The notes beneath the pieces are model-generated. The model ran no database searches and was not told where the DNA came from. It was given only the letters and a program-made list of their open reading frames with translations. A stretch of DNA of 55,379 nucleotides from VGCC01 sp044375955 (lineage in GTDB: Bacteria > Actinomycetota > Actinomycetes > S36-B12): assembly GCA_044375955.1 (NCBI GenBank), contig JBILLS010000009.1:1-55379 (forward strand). The letters run 5' to 3'. Position numbers and translations under genes: made by a program. Below, piece after piece: positions 25,682 to 34,850 of this stretch. How positions within the stretch are numbered: position 1 is the first letter of the stretch; the number at the start of each line of letters is the position of its first letter.

Positions 25682-26848
25682 ATGCGCCGGCTCCTGATCA
25701 TTCTGCTCGCCCTGGTGGTGCTCGCCCCGGGGGCTCAGGCCAACCCCTCAACCAGCCCCTCCGCTACCCCGTCGACCAGCCCGAGCCCGACCCTCAACCC
25801 GACCCCCATTCCGAGCCCCTCGCCCCCGGCCAGCTCCGTGCGGGTCGACCCCGGCCCTGGAGCCGACCCGTTGCCCGAGGTCTTCGCCCGCTCCTGGGTG
25901 CTCGCCGACGCGGATACCGGCGCGATCCTCGCCGAGAAGAAGATGGACACCCCGCGGCGACCCGCGAGCACGCTGAAGGTCCTCACCGCCCTCACCCTGC
26001 TCCCTCGCCTGGATCCCGAGCAGACGTATGTGGCGCGGAAGAAGGACGCCGAGGCCTACGGGAGCAGGGCCGGGATCGTCCGAGGCAAGACGTACACGAT
26101 CGAGCAGTTGATGTACGGGCTCCTCCTGCCGAGTGGCAACGACGCCGCCGTCGCCCTCGCGCGGGCTAATGGCGGGGTCGCCGAGACGGTCGCGCAGATG
26201 AACGAGGTGGCGCAGGACCTGCAAGCCCTCGACACCACAGCACGGAACCCGAGCGGACTGGATGCCCCAGGTCAATTCACGACGGCATTCGACCTCACCG
26301 TGATCGCACGCGCGGCCCTGCAGCGGGAGGATTTCCGCGCCTACGTGAGCGCGTACCGCGCCAAGATCCCCGCCAAGGGCAAGAAGTTGCGGACCATCTA
26401 CAACCAGAACCGACTTCTGACCGGTGGATACAAGGGGGCCATCGGCGTGAAGACCGGTTTCACCAGCAAAGCGGGTCGAACCTTCATCGGAGCCGCGGAG
26501 CGCAAGGGCGTCACGCTCATCGTCACGGTCTTGGGATCGCGCGAGCCCACCGCCGATGCGGCGCGGAAGCTGCTGACCTGGGGCTTCGCGAACCTCGACG
26601 AGGTGACACCGGTGGGCTATCTCCCGGCGATCCCCACGGAGGAGGAGGTGGCGCAAGACTCGGAACCCGTCGTCGAGCAGGTTGTCGCGACCAGCTCCTC
26701 GAATCAGAGTCCTGCAGCAGCAGCGCCGACCGCCACCACGATGAGCAGCATCCCCATCGGTGTGTGGGGGTGGCCGTTACTCGTGGTCTTTCTGATCGGG
26801 TTCGGACTCGTGACGTGGCGTCAGGCACGTCGACGTCGACGCGTCTAG
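25682..26848 (+). CDS. D-alanyl-D-alanine carboxypeptidase (penicillin-binding protein, DacA family)
   Basis: 388 residues. Signal peptide (residues 1-20), a Pro/Thr/Ser-rich linker (21-50), then a serine-peptidase domain with S96-T-L-K99 (SxxK), S151-G-N153 (SxN) and K257-T-G (KTG). A C-terminal membrane helix (about 362-380) with an Arg-rich end anchors it outside the cell membrane. It trims the terminal D-Ala of peptidoglycan stem peptides. The stop is in a CTAG shared with convergent trpS. Confidence 0.93.
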   Translation: MRRLLIILLALVVLAPGAQANPSTSPSATPSTSPSPTLNPTPIPSPSPPASSVRVDPGPGADPLPEVFARSWVLADADTGAILAEKKMDTPRRPASTLKVLTALTLLPRLDPEQTYVARKKDAEAYGSRAGIVRGKTYTIEQLMYGLLLPSGNDAAVALARANGGVAETVAQMNEVAQDLQALDTTARNPSGLDAPGQFTTAFDLTVIARAALQREDFRAYVSAYRAKIPAKGKKLRTIYNQNRLLTGGYKGAIGVKTGFTSKAGRTFIGAAERKGVTLIVTVLGSREPTADAARKLLTWGFANLDEVTPVGYLPAIPTEEEVAQDSEPVVEQVVATSSSNQSPAAAAPTATTMSSIPIGVWGWPLLVVFLIGFGLVTWRQARRRRRV

Positions 26849-27843
26849 ACCTGGATGAAGCCCACCTTGTCGTAGACATCCCGCAGGGTGGTCGAGGCCG
26901 TAGCGCGAGCACGTTCGGCACCCCGTGACATCAGACGCAGCAACTCGGCCCGGTCGGCGAGCAGTGCGCGCGTGCGCTCCCGAATAGGCGTGATCGCTTC
27001 CATCACGATGTCCGCCGTATCGGACTTCAAATCCCCGTATCCTTTCCCGGAGTAACCGGAGACGATGTCGGCCATGGCTCGGCCCGTCAGGGCCTGCTGC
27101 ATGGTGAGAAGGTTCGCCACTCCGGCCTTGTTCACAGGATCGAACCTGATCTCACGCTCGGAGTCGGTCACAGCGGACTTGATCTTCTTGCGGGACACCG
27201 CATCGTCATCCAGGAGGAACACGCAGCCGCTTGGTGACGACTTGCTCATCTTGGCGGTCGGATCCTGGAGATCCACGACCTTGGCGGTCTCTTTGATGAT
27301 CATCGGCTCTGGCACCGTGAAGGTCGACCCGAACATCGCGTTGAAGCGCTGCGCCAGGTCCCGGGTCAACTCCAGATGCTGCCGCTGGTCCTCGCCCACG
27401 GGGACCGCGTTCGCCCGGTAGATGAGGATGTCCGCGGCTTGCAGGATCGGATAGGTGAAGAGACCGACACTGCTTCGCTCCGCACCCCCCTTGACCGACT
27501 TGTCCTTGAATTGGGTCATCCGACTGGCTTCACCGAAGCCGGTCTGACACTCCAGGACCCAGGCAAGCTGACTGTGTTCGGGGACCTGACTCTGCACGAA
27601 GATCGTGCTCTTCTCCGGATCGAGACCGACAGCCAACAACTGCGCGTACGAGGCGAGGGTTCGCTCGCGGAGTACCGCCGGATCGTGTTCGACGGTTATC
27701 GCGTGCTGATCGACTACGCAGTAGAAGCAGTCGTGGGTCTCCTGCATGCGCACCCACTCCCGCAGCGCCCCCAGGTAATTGCCGATGTGGAACGAGTCCG
27801 CGGTGGGCTGGATCCCGGAGAGGACGCGGGGACGAGCAGTCAT
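26845..27843 (-). CDS. trpS: Tryptophanyl-tRNA synthetase
   Basis: 332 residues, class I. HIGN at residues 19-22 and KMSKS at 198-202; GIQPTADSFHIGNYLGA is typical of bacterial TrpRS. It charges tRNA-Trp in the cytosol. It starts 4 nt after the stop of the CNNM/CBS gene, so the two share a leaderless message. Confidence 0.97.
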   Translation of the reverse strand: MTARPRVLSGIQPTADSFHIGNYLGALREWVRMQETHDCFYCVVDQHAITVEHDPAVLRERTLASYAQLLAVGLDPEKSTIFVQSQVPEHSQLAWVLECQTGFGEASRMTQFKDKSVKGGAERSSVGLFTYPILQAADILIYRANAVPVGEDQRQHLELTRDLAQRFNAMFGSTFTVPEPMIIKETAKVVDLQDPTAKMSKSSPSGCVFLLDDDAVSRKKIKSAVTDSEREIRFDPVNKAGVANLLTMQQALTGRAMADIVSGYSGKGYGDLKSDTADIVMEAITPIRERTRALLADRAELLRLMSRGAERARATASTTLRDVYDKVGFIQV

Positions 27844-27847
27844 GTGC

Positions 27848-29128
27848 TCATTCTGGCAGTCGCGTCACGTGCACCTTGGCTATTCGACGCCCATCCAACT
27901 CGGAGACCTCGAAACGTAGTCCCGAGGCTTCGACCGTGTCACCGAGTGCCGGCAGCCGCGAGAGGTGGGAGACCATGAATCCGGCGACGGTCTCGTAGGG
28001 ACCGTCGGGCAATGAGACACCGCACTCGTCCGAGAAATCTTCGATGTTCATCAGCCCATCGACAGTGATCTCCCCCACGATGCGCGGAGCCCGCGGGGTC
28101 TCAGCCGCGTCGTACTCGTCCTTGATGTCTCCGATCACCTCCTCCACCAGGTCCTCGAGGGTGACGATGCCGGCGGTGCCTCCGTATTCGTCCTGCACGA
28201 TCGCGATGTGCTGGCGCAGCCTGCGCATCTCGGTCAAGGTGCTCAAGATCACCTTGGTTCCGGGATAGGAGGTCACCTGACGTGCCAGCTCGCCCAACCG
28301 GACCTGACGTCCGGACATCGCCGGGTCGAGGAGATCACGGATATGGACGAATCCGACGACGTCATCCGCGGACCCCTGGATGACCGGGTACCGGGAGTGC
28401 GGTTTATCGGAGATAACCGTGACCGCCTGGCTCAGGAGCAGACTCGCATCGAGGAAGTCCACCTCTGTCCGAGGGATCATCACCTCGCGCAGCTCACGAT
28501 CCCCGACCGCGAATACATCGTCGATCAGCGCGCGCTCCTCGACGCTGAGGTCCTCATGGGCGGCGACGAGGTCACGCAGCTCCTCGCCACTGATCTGCTC
28601 CTTGGCCTCACGGGGGTTGATCCCGAACATGCGCACGATCGCGTTAGTCGATGCAGACAGCGCGACGATGAACGGACGGAACACCCGGGCGATCACATTG
28701 ATGGGGCCCGCAACGAACAGGGCGACCTTCTCCGCCCGCTGCAGGGCGATCCGCTTGGGGACCAACTCACCGAGGACGAGGGAGACGTAGGCGATCACGA
28801 TCGTGATGAGGATGAAGGAGACGACTCCAGCGACACCCGGGCCCCATCCCCAGGACTCGAAGACCGTGGCGAGTTCAGGAGCGATCTGCGCGGCTCCGAA
28901 CCCCGCTGAGACGAATCCGGCCAGGGTGACCCCCACCTGGACCGCCGCGAGGAAACGACTCGGGTCGGAAACGAGCTGCGCGAGGCGCGGTCCACGCTTG
29001 GAGGTTTCCTCCAACCGCTGCACCTGGCTCTCGCGCAGTGAGACGAGTGCGATCTCGGCCGCGGCGAAGAACCCGCCCAGGAGGACGAAGAACAGGACGA
29101 TGACGACGTTGACCCAGAGGTCGGACAC
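27848..29128 (-). CDS. CNNM/CBS-domain membrane protein (HlyC/CorC family)
   Basis: 426 residues. An N-terminal CNNM transmembrane domain (three helices; FFAAAEIALVSLRESQVQRL typical) is followed by two CBS domains (VMIPRTEVDFLDA; IVQDEYGGTAGIVTLEDLVE) and a C-terminal CorC_HlyC domain. The family handles Mg or other divalent cations, probably as exporters. GTG 29128 lies 7 nt after TATTGT, a leaderless arrangement. It is divergent from tesB with only 23 bp between start codons. Confidence 0.92.
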   Translation of the reverse strand: MSDLWVNVVIVLFFVLLGGFFAAAEIALVSLRESQVQRLEETSKRGPRLAQLVSDPSRFLAAVQVGVTLAGFVSAGFGAAQIAPELATVFESWGWGPGVAGVVSFILITIVIAYVSLVLGELVPKRIALQRAEKVALFVAGPINVIARVFRPFIVALSASTNAIVRMFGINPREAKEQISGEELRDLVAAHEDLSVEERALIDDVFAVGDRELREVMIPRTEVDFLDASLLLSQAVTVISDKPHSRYPVIQGSADDVVGFVHIRDLLDPAMSGRQVRLGELARQVTSYPGTKVILSTLTEMRRLRQHIAIVQDEYGGTAGIVTLEDLVEEVIGDIKDEYDAAETPRAPRIVGEITVDGLMNIEDFSDECGVSLPDGPYETVAGFMVSHLSRLPALGDTVEASGLRFEVSELDGRRIAKVHVTRLPE

Positions 29129-29151
29129 GTCGATAACAATAGGATCTAGCC
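29129..29151. promoter_or_regulatory. Overlapping divergent leaderless promoters
   Basis: Minus strand TATTGT at 29136-29141 (7 nt before GTG 29128) and plus strand TAGGAT at 29140-29145 (6 nt before GTG 29152). The two -10 boxes share 2 bp, so the spacers and any -35 elements must lie inside the opposite coding sequences. RNA polymerase can hardly open both at once. Confidence 0.6.
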
Positions 29152-30021
29152 GTGGTCGATGACGCTGGGCCCGGTCAAGAGAAGTTCATTGATCGCCTGG
29201 CCCTCGAGCAGATCGATCGCGATATCTTCACCGGCCACTGCCATTCCGGCGCTCCCCTGCGGGCATACGGGGGGCAGATCGCAGCGCAAGCGCTGATGGC
29301 CGCCGGTCATACCGTCGAGCAGAAGGATCGTTTCGTCCACTCTCTGCACTGCTACTTCCTTCGCCCGGGACGCACGAAGGACTCGATTACCTACCTAGTG
29401 GACAGGCCACGGGATGGTGGCTCGTTCTCAACACGAATCGTGCGGGCGGTCCAGCATGGGGAGACGATCTTCATGATGACGACATCCTTCGCCACACACG
29501 ATGCCGGTCCTTCCCATCAATTCGACATGCCCGACGAGAGTCCCCCCTTGAATCTCGCGGAGATCGATATCCCATCAGCGATCCTCAGCCCGGGCGCCAA
29601 CTTGGAGGAATGGGACTACCCGAGCCAAGCGCTCATCGAGTTGCACTCCGCCGATGACTCCGATGTTCCCCTTCCGATGGTGCAGGGCAGGTACGAGCGC
29701 ACGCAGTGGGTGCGGATCACTCAGGAACTTCCTCACGATCCCCTCGTTCAGGCATCCGCACTCACATACCTGTCCGACATGAGCATGGTGCTCATCGCAA
29801 TCGCACCGCACCGTGATGTGCGCGAGACCCTCCAGCGGGCTTCCATCGACCACGCCGTGTGGTTCCACGGACCCATCGACGTGAACAGATGGTTGCTTTT
29901 CACCCAGGACACCCCCGTGGCGGGCGGAGGTCACGGACTCGCACGTGGACTCTTCTACGACACGGAGGGACGCTTGATCGCCTCCGTGGTGCAGGAATCA
30001 CTCATGCGCACCAAGCGCTAG
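29152..30021 (+). CDS. tesB: Acyl-CoA thioesterase II
   Basis: 289 residues, double hot-dog fold. The first half has GGQIAAQALMAAG and LHCYFLRPG, the second half DHAVWFHGP and a C-terminal YDTEGRLIASVVQESLMR. The Asp in YLSDMSM and the Gln in VVQESLMR match catalytic positions of E. coli TesB; Thr/Ser of the triad lies between. It hydrolyses medium/long acyl-CoA in the cytosol. Stops overlap with icd in a shared CTAG. Confidence 0.92.
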   Translation: MVDDAGPGQEKFIDRLALEQIDRDIFTGHCHSGAPLRAYGGQIAAQALMAAGHTVEQKDRFVHSLHCYFLRPGRTKDSITYLVDRPRDGGSFSTRIVRAVQHGETIFMMTTSFATHDAGPSHQFDMPDESPPLNLAEIDIPSAILSPGANLEEWDYPSQALIELHSADDSDVPLPMVQGRYERTQWVRITQELPHDPLVQASALTYLSDMSMVLIAIAPHRDVRETLQRASIDHAVWFHGPIDVNRWLLFTQDTPVAGGGHGLARGLFYDTEGRLIASVVQESLMRTKR

Positions 30022-31232
30022 CGCATCGCCTTCTGCAGGTTGGTGTCGATGGAGGCGAGGAAATCCTGCGTGGTCTGCCACGGCTGATCCGGTCCGATGA
30101 GCATGGCGAGATCCTTGGTCATCTTCCCCTCCTCCACCGTCTCGACGCAGACGCGCTCGAGGGTCTGGGCGAACGCCGTTACGTCGGGTGTGCCGTCCAG
30201 CTTCCCGCGGTGCTCGAGCCCCCGGGTCCACGCGAAGATCGAGGCGATCGGATTGGTCGACGTCGGCTTACCCTGCTGATGCTGCCGGTAATGCCGGGTC
30301 ACGGTGCCGTGCGCGGCCTCCGCCTCGACGGTCCTGCCATCCGGGGTCATCAGCACCGAGGTCATCAGACCCAGGGAACCGAAACCTTGAGCGACCGTGT
30401 CTGACTGGACGTCGCCGTCGTAGTTCTTGCACGCCCAGACATATCCGCCCTCCCACTTCAGGGCGGACGCAACCATGTCGTCGATGAGTCGGTGCTCGTA
30501 GGTCAATCCCGCCTTCTCGAACGCCGACGCGAACTCCGCATCGAAGACTTCCTGGAACAGATCCTTGAAACGGCCGTCGTAGGCCTTGAGGATCGTGTTC
30601 TTGGTTGACATGTAGACCGGGTAGTTGCGCGCCAGGCCGTAACGGAAGGAGGCACGGGCGAAATCTCGGATCGAGTCGTCGAGGTTGTACATCCCCATGG
30701 CTACACCGCTCGAGGGGAAATCGAAGACGTTGAACTCTACGGGCTCCGAGCCATCGGCGGGCGTGAAGGTCATCGTCAGGGTGCCGGCGCTCGGCACCTT
30801 AAAATCGGTAGCGCGGTATTGATCCCCGAAGGCATGGCGGCCCACGATGATCGGCTTCGTCCAGGTGGGCACGAGGCGCGGGATGTTGTTGATGATGATC
30901 GGCTCCCGGAAGATCACCCCACCAAGGATGTTGCGGATGGTTCCGTTGGGTGATTTCCACATCTTCTTGAGGCCGAATTCCTCGACGCGCGCCTCGTCGG
31001 GGGTGATGGTGGCGCACTTGACGCCTACCCCATACTTCTGGATCGCATGAGCGGCGTCGATGGTGACCTGGTCATCGGTGGCATCACGATGTTCGATCCC
31101 GAGGTCGTAGTACTTGAGGTCGACGTCGAGGTACTTCAGGATCAACTCATCCTTGATGAACTGCCAGATGATGCGCGTCATCTCATCGCCGTCGAGCTCG
31201 ACAACGGGGTTGACAACCTTGATCTTGGCCAT
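30018..31232 (-). CDS. icd: NADP-dependent isocitrate dehydrogenase
   Basis: 404 residues, the homodimeric eukaryote-like type (as mycobacterial Icd1). Motifs: VELDGDEMTRIIW near the N-terminus, KSPNGTIRNILGG (isocitrate Ser/Asn loop), YDGDVQSDTVAQGFGSLGLM and AHGTVTRHYR. It decarboxylates isocitrate to 2-oxoglutarate. It starts 1 nt after the mdh stop, forming an mdh-icd operon of two TCA enzymes. Confidence 0.96.
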   Translation of the reverse strand: MAKIKVVNPVVELDGDEMTRIIWQFIKDELILKYLDVDLKYYDLGIEHRDATDDQVTIDAAHAIQKYGVGVKCATITPDEARVEEFGLKKMWKSPNGTIRNILGGVIFREPIIINNIPRLVPTWTKPIIVGRHAFGDQYRATDFKVPSAGTLTMTFTPADGSEPVEFNVFDFPSSGVAMGMYNLDDSIRDFARASFRYGLARNYPVYMSTKNTILKAYDGRFKDLFQEVFDAEFASAFEKAGLTYEHRLIDDMVASALKWEGGYVWACKNYDGDVQSDTVAQGFGSLGLMTSVLMTPDGRTVEAEAAHGTVTRHYRQHQQGKPTSTNPIASIFAWTRGLEHRGKLDGTPDVTAFAQTLERVCVETVEEGKMTKDLAMLIGPDQPWQTTQDFLASIDTNLQKAMR

Positions 31233-31233
31233 G

Positions 31234-32190
31234 TCAGAGGTCCTTCACATCAGCCTGCTTGGCCTTGACCGCCTCATAGGCGGCGACCAGGAGGGCCTTC
31301 TCGTCATCGGTGAGGGGGGTTTCCACGATCGTGCGTATGCCGGTGCGTCCGAGCTCGGCCTCGACGCCAAGGTAGGCACCCGACAGGCCGTACTCGCCCT
31401 GCACCCACGCACATACCGGCATGACCGCACCCGAGTCTTCGTGCACTGCGCGCGCCATACGCGCCGCGGCAGCGGAGGGGGCGTAGTAGGCGGAGCCGGT
31501 CTTGAGGAGGCCCACGATCTCCGCTCCTCCGTTGCGCGTGCGCTCCACAAGTGCATCGATGCGCTCCGGGGCGAGCAGCTCGGACAGCGGAGTCCCGTTG
31601 ACCGTGCACACGGATGCCACGGGCACCATGGTGTCGCCGTGCGAGCCCAGGGTCAGGGTCTTCACCGATGCGACGGGCACACCCAATTCCGTCGCGACGA
31701 AGTGCGTGAAGCGCGCGGTGTCGAGCATCCCGGCCTGTCCGATCACACGGTGGTGCGGGAATCCCGTCACGATCTGCGCCAGCGCAGTCATCTCGTCGAG
31801 CGGATTCGCGACGTTGATGACCACGGCGTCGGCAGCGAACTTCTTCACGTTCTCGGCAACCTGACGCATGATCTTCGCGTTGGTCTCGATGAGGTCCATA
31901 CGACTCATGCCGGGCTTGCGCGGCAGACCCGCGGTGATCACGACGATCTCCGAACCCGAGATCGTCTCGTAGCCCTCACCATTCGGCCCGGTGGTCTGAC
32001 CCACGACCGTGGTCTCGAATCCCTCGATCCACCGAGACTGGTTGATATCCAGGGCGAGGCCTTCCGGCTTGCCCTCCAGGACGTCGGTGAGGACCACCGT
32101 CTCGAAGATGTCGTACTCGGCCAGTCTCAGAGCCGTCGTCGAACCGTAGAAGCCGGCCCCGATGACCGAGACCTTCCCACTGCGTGCCAT
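31234..32190 (-). CDS. mdh: NAD-dependent malate dehydrogenase (LDH-like)
   Basis: 318 residues. Rossmann GAGFYGSTTA, NAD-selecting Asp in VVLTDVLEG, substrate Arg loop AGLPRKPGMSRMDL, and catalytic His in GSHGDTMVPVAS. The LDH-like short form is used in Chloroflexi and many others; in actinobacteria the alternative ~330-residue form is also common, so this is slightly less usual. It interconverts malate and oxaloacetate. A separate malic enzyme is at 47.9 kb. Confidence 0.95.
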   Translation of the reverse strand: MARSGKVSVIGAGFYGSTTALRLAEYDIFETVVLTDVLEGKPEGLALDINQSRWIEGFETTVVGQTTGPNGEGYETISGSEIVVITAGLPRKPGMSRMDLIETNAKIMRQVAENVKKFAADAVVINVANPLDEMTALAQIVTGFPHHRVIGQAGMLDTARFTHFVATELGVPVASVKTLTLGSHGDTMVPVASVCTVNGTPLSELLAPERIDALVERTRNGGAEIVGLLKTGSAYYAPSAAAARMARAVHEDSGAVMPVCAWVQGEYGLSGAYLGVEAELGRTGIRTIVETPLTDDEKALLVAAYEAVKAKQADVKDL

Positions 32191-32312
32191 ATCTGCCTTT
32201 CCCGGCGTCGGATGTGGAGGGGATTTCCGGAGGTCAAGATACTTGCACTCGGGAACTGGTTTCCGAGCGGCCTCCAGCGTGTACGGTCGGCGAACATCAC
32301 CGGGGAGGCTGC
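32191..32312. promoter_or_regulatory. Divergent promoters, mdh-icd / ACAD-kinase
   Basis: Rightward: TACGGT at 32282-32287 and a GGGGAGG ribosome site before GTG 32313. Leftward: a TATCTT on the minus strand near 32237-32242 is a possible -10 for mdh, with AAAGG near ATG 32190. No palindrome stood out. Confidence 0.4.
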
Positions 32313-33506
32313 GTGACCTTCGACCTCAGGATCCAGCCCGACGTCGCGGACCTGGCACTGCGTGTGCGCGCGTTCATCGATTCCACGGTGATCCCTCGCG
32401 AACGGGAGCTCGAGTCCGACGAACACGGACTGTCCGCGGAATTGCGGCGTGAACTCCAGGATGCAGCGCGCGCAGCCGGGGTCTTCGCCCCCACCGCGCC
32501 GACCTCCCTGGGCGGACACGGCCTCGACCACCGTTCGATGGGGCCGGTCCTCGAAGAGTGCGGGCGAAGCCTCCTCGGGCCGGCGGCGATGAACTGCTCG
32601 GCACCCGACGAGGGAAATATGGCGCTCCTCGAGCTGATCGCCACACCCGATCAGCGCGCGCGCTACCTGGAGCCACTGTGTGCGGGTGAGATCCGCTCCT
32701 CGTTCTCGATGACCGAGCCCGCACCGGGTGCGGGATCGGACCCGCGACTGCTGAACACCGAAGCCACCCGACAGGGCGACACCTGGGTTATCAACGGGCG
32801 CAAATGGTTCATCACCGGGGCCGACGGCGCAGCCTTCAGCATCGTCATGGCGCGCACGGACGGGGGCGCCACCATGTTCCTCGTCGATGCCGACAACCCG
32901 GGCATGCGCGTGGAGAGACGCCTCAACACGATGGACAAGGCAGTCAGCGGAGGCCACTGCATCGTGGAGTTCACCGACTGCCAAGTCAGAGCAGAGAGCA
33001 TCCTCGGGGAACTGGACAAGGGTTTCGACTACGCCCAACTCCGACTGGGGCCCGCTCGACTCACCCACTGCATGCGCTGGCTCGGCGCCGCACGGCGCGT
33101 GCATGAGGTGGCGGTCGCCTACGCATCCGAGCGACGCATATTCGATGACCGGCTCGCCGAACTCGGCATGGCTCAGCAGATGATCGCGGACAATGAAATC
33201 GACATCGCGGCCTCCCGGCAACTCATCTGGAACGCGGCGGGTGCATTAGATGCTGGGCTGCCTGCGCGCACTGAGACGTCGGTCTGCAAGACGTTCGTGG
33301 CCGAGGCGGTGTTCCGAATCGCGGATCGCTCGATGCAACTCTGCGGTGGTTCCGGGACGCTGACCGATCACCCGATCGCACGGATCCACATCGAGAGCCG
33401 CGCGTTCAGAATCTACGATGGCCCCTCCGAGGTCCATCGGATGTCGATCGCCAAACGCGCTGTGCGCAGATCGAGCAGAGGGGACCTCCCCGGGGACTGG
33501 CAGTGA
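32313..33506 (+). CDS. Acyl-CoA dehydrogenase of the ACAD10/ACAD11 type
   Basis: 397 residues, full ACAD fold: an N-terminal helical domain, then FSMTEPAPGAGSDPR (FAD/substrate), WFITGADGA, and a C-terminal RIYDGPSEVHRMSIAKR. The normal catalytic Glu of YEGT is Asp369 in YDGP, as I recall for ACAD10/11 relatives (from memory, unaligned). GTG 32313 follows GGGGAGG. It overlaps by GTGA an APH-type kinase, the other half of ACAD10/11. Such pairs phosphorylate and then eliminate 4-hydroxyacyl-CoA, so this protein may do elimination rather than simple alpha,beta-dehydrogenation. Confidence 0.9.
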   Translation: MTFDLRIQPDVADLALRVRAFIDSTVIPRERELESDEHGLSAELRRELQDAARAAGVFAPTAPTSLGGHGLDHRSMGPVLEECGRSLLGPAAMNCSAPDEGNMALLELIATPDQRARYLEPLCAGEIRSSFSMTEPAPGAGSDPRLLNTEATRQGDTWVINGRKWFITGADGAAFSIVMARTDGGATMFLVDADNPGMRVERRLNTMDKAVSGGHCIVEFTDCQVRAESILGELDKGFDYAQLRLGPARLTHCMRWLGAARRVHEVAVAYASERRIFDDRLAELGMAQQMIADNEIDIAASRQLIWNAAGALDAGLPARTETSVCKTFVAEAVFRIADRSMQLCGGSGTLTDHPIARIHIESRAFRIYDGPSEVHRMSIAKRAVRRSSRGDLPGDWQ

Positions 33507-34564
33507 GCGCACTCCCCCTCGACTCGGTCACGACGTGGCTGCGCGCGCACGCACCCTTCGACATCTCGGGGCCGCTCACCGCAACCCTCCTGGCCAACGG
33601 CCGGTCGAATCTCACCTACCGCGTCACCGACGCCGCGGGGCGCTCCTGGGCGATTCGCCGCCCACCCCTCGGGCACGTCATGCCCACCGCCCACGATCTG
33701 ACCCGCGAATACACGGTGCTGACGGGGTTGTCCGGGAACTACCCCGTCCCCCGACCCTGGTTGCTGTGCGACGACGATTCGGTCATCGGAGTCCCGTTCC
33801 TGGTCATGGACTTCATCGAGGGGACCGTGATCGCAGACCGAGCTGGCGCGGATCGACTCTCGACCGATCAGGCGGATCGGGTGTGTCGGCTGCTGGTGGA
33901 TTCACTCGCCCGGCTCCACGCCGTCGATGCCGTCGCCTGCGGACTGGGTGGTTTCGGCAAGCCCGAGGGCTACCTCGCCCGCCAGGTGCGTCGCTGGGGC
34001 GAACAGTGGCAATTGTCCAAGACCCGTGAACTGGCGTCGATGGATGCCATGGCGCGCTGGCTCGGGGAGAACGTGGCAACACTCGCACCCGATCTCCCTT
34101 GGTCGATCGTGCACGGTGATTTCCGCGTGGACAACATGATCGTGGCGACTGACGCATCCGAGGTCCGCGCGGTCGTGGACTGGGAGATGTCCACCCTCGG
34201 TGATCCCATCGCGGATCTCGCCGTCACTCTCGTCTACTGGACGGAAGCGGGCGATGGACTGCGTGCCGAGGTTGCCGTGGCAGAGGGCCTCACGGCCGGA
34301 CCGGGTTTCTGGACCCGCGAGCAGATCGTCGATCACTACGCCACCATCAGCGGACGGGGAATGGAGCAGCTGGGGTTTTGCCTCGTTCTCGCCTGCTACA
34401 AACTCGCCGTGATTATGGAGTCGCTCAACCATCGGGCGCGCATGGGAATGCAGCTGGGGCGCGCAGTGGAACAGGGCGAGGACACCGAGCATGCGGTGGT
34501 GGCGCTCGCGCAGTTGGGTGAGCGTCTGGTCGACGATCCCGACGTGGCCACGCTGCGTAGTTGA
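33503..34564 (+). CDS. APH-type kinase, putative 4-hydroxyacyl-CoA kinase (ACAD10/11, LvaA-like)
   Basis: 353 residues, aminoglycoside-phosphotransferase fold. Nucleotide loop near residues 30-50 (LLANGRSNLTYRV), catalytic loop HGDFRVDN (204-211, catalytic D206), metal-binding DWE at 226-228 followed by MSTLGDPIADLA. Not an antibiotic kinase: bacterial homologues beside an ACAD gene (LvaA in levulinate catabolism; the N-terminal kinase of ACAD10/11) phosphorylate the 4-OH of acyl-CoA. Translational coupling to the dehydrogenase supports that; direct proof is lacking. Confidence 0.9.
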   Translation: MSALPLDSVTTWLRAHAPFDISGPLTATLLANGRSNLTYRVTDAAGRSWAIRRPPLGHVMPTAHDLTREYTVLTGLSGNYPVPRPWLLCDDDSVIGVPFLVMDFIEGTVIADRAGADRLSTDQADRVCRLLVDSLARLHAVDAVACGLGGFGKPEGYLARQVRRWGEQWQLSKTRELASMDAMARWLGENVATLAPDLPWSIVHGDFRVDNMIVATDASEVRAVVDWEMSTLGDPIADLAVTLVYWTEAGDGLRAEVAVAEGLTAGPGFWTREQIVDHYATISGRGMEQLGFCLVLACYKLAVIMESLNHRARMGMQLGRAVEQGEDTEHAVVALAQLGERLVDDPDVATLRS

Positions 34565-34571
34565 CCGACTC

Positions 34572-34850
34572 CTAGTTGGGTGCGGGCACGATGAAGGCGA
34601 CGATGGTGATCGCCAATCCGAGAACACCCAGAACGGCGACATCGACCCGACGCGAGCGCACCGCGAGCCATCCGGCCTGATCCTCAGGCAGGAGGAGTCG
34701 CAGGAACGCTGCGAGAAAAACACTGGCACCGAGTACCACCGCACCTCGCCGGAACGCATCCAGCGCGACGAGGATCAGTGCCGTCGCGACACCGATCAGG
34801 ACGATCACGAGGGGCCACCAGCGATCTCGGCGCAACGGGGTCACGTTCAC
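34572..34850 (-). CDS. DUF3017 membrane protein
   Basis: 92 residues with three predicted membrane helices after a short basic N-terminus (VTPLRRDRWWPLVIVL). Matches DUF3017, a small actinobacterial protein family commonly encoded right after folD; function unknown. GTG 34850 overlaps the folD stop (GTGA). A longer frame running back into folD is a shadow. Confidence 0.85.
   Translation of the reverse strand: MNVTPLRRDRWWPLVIVLIGVATALILVALDAFRRGAVVLGASVFLAAFLRLLLPEDQAGWLAVRSRRVDVAVLGVLGLAITIVAFIVPAPN

Noticed and set aside
33503..34564. Aminoglycoside resistance kinase
   Set aside because: The APH fold is shared, but coupling to an ACAD gene points to acyl-CoA metabolism.
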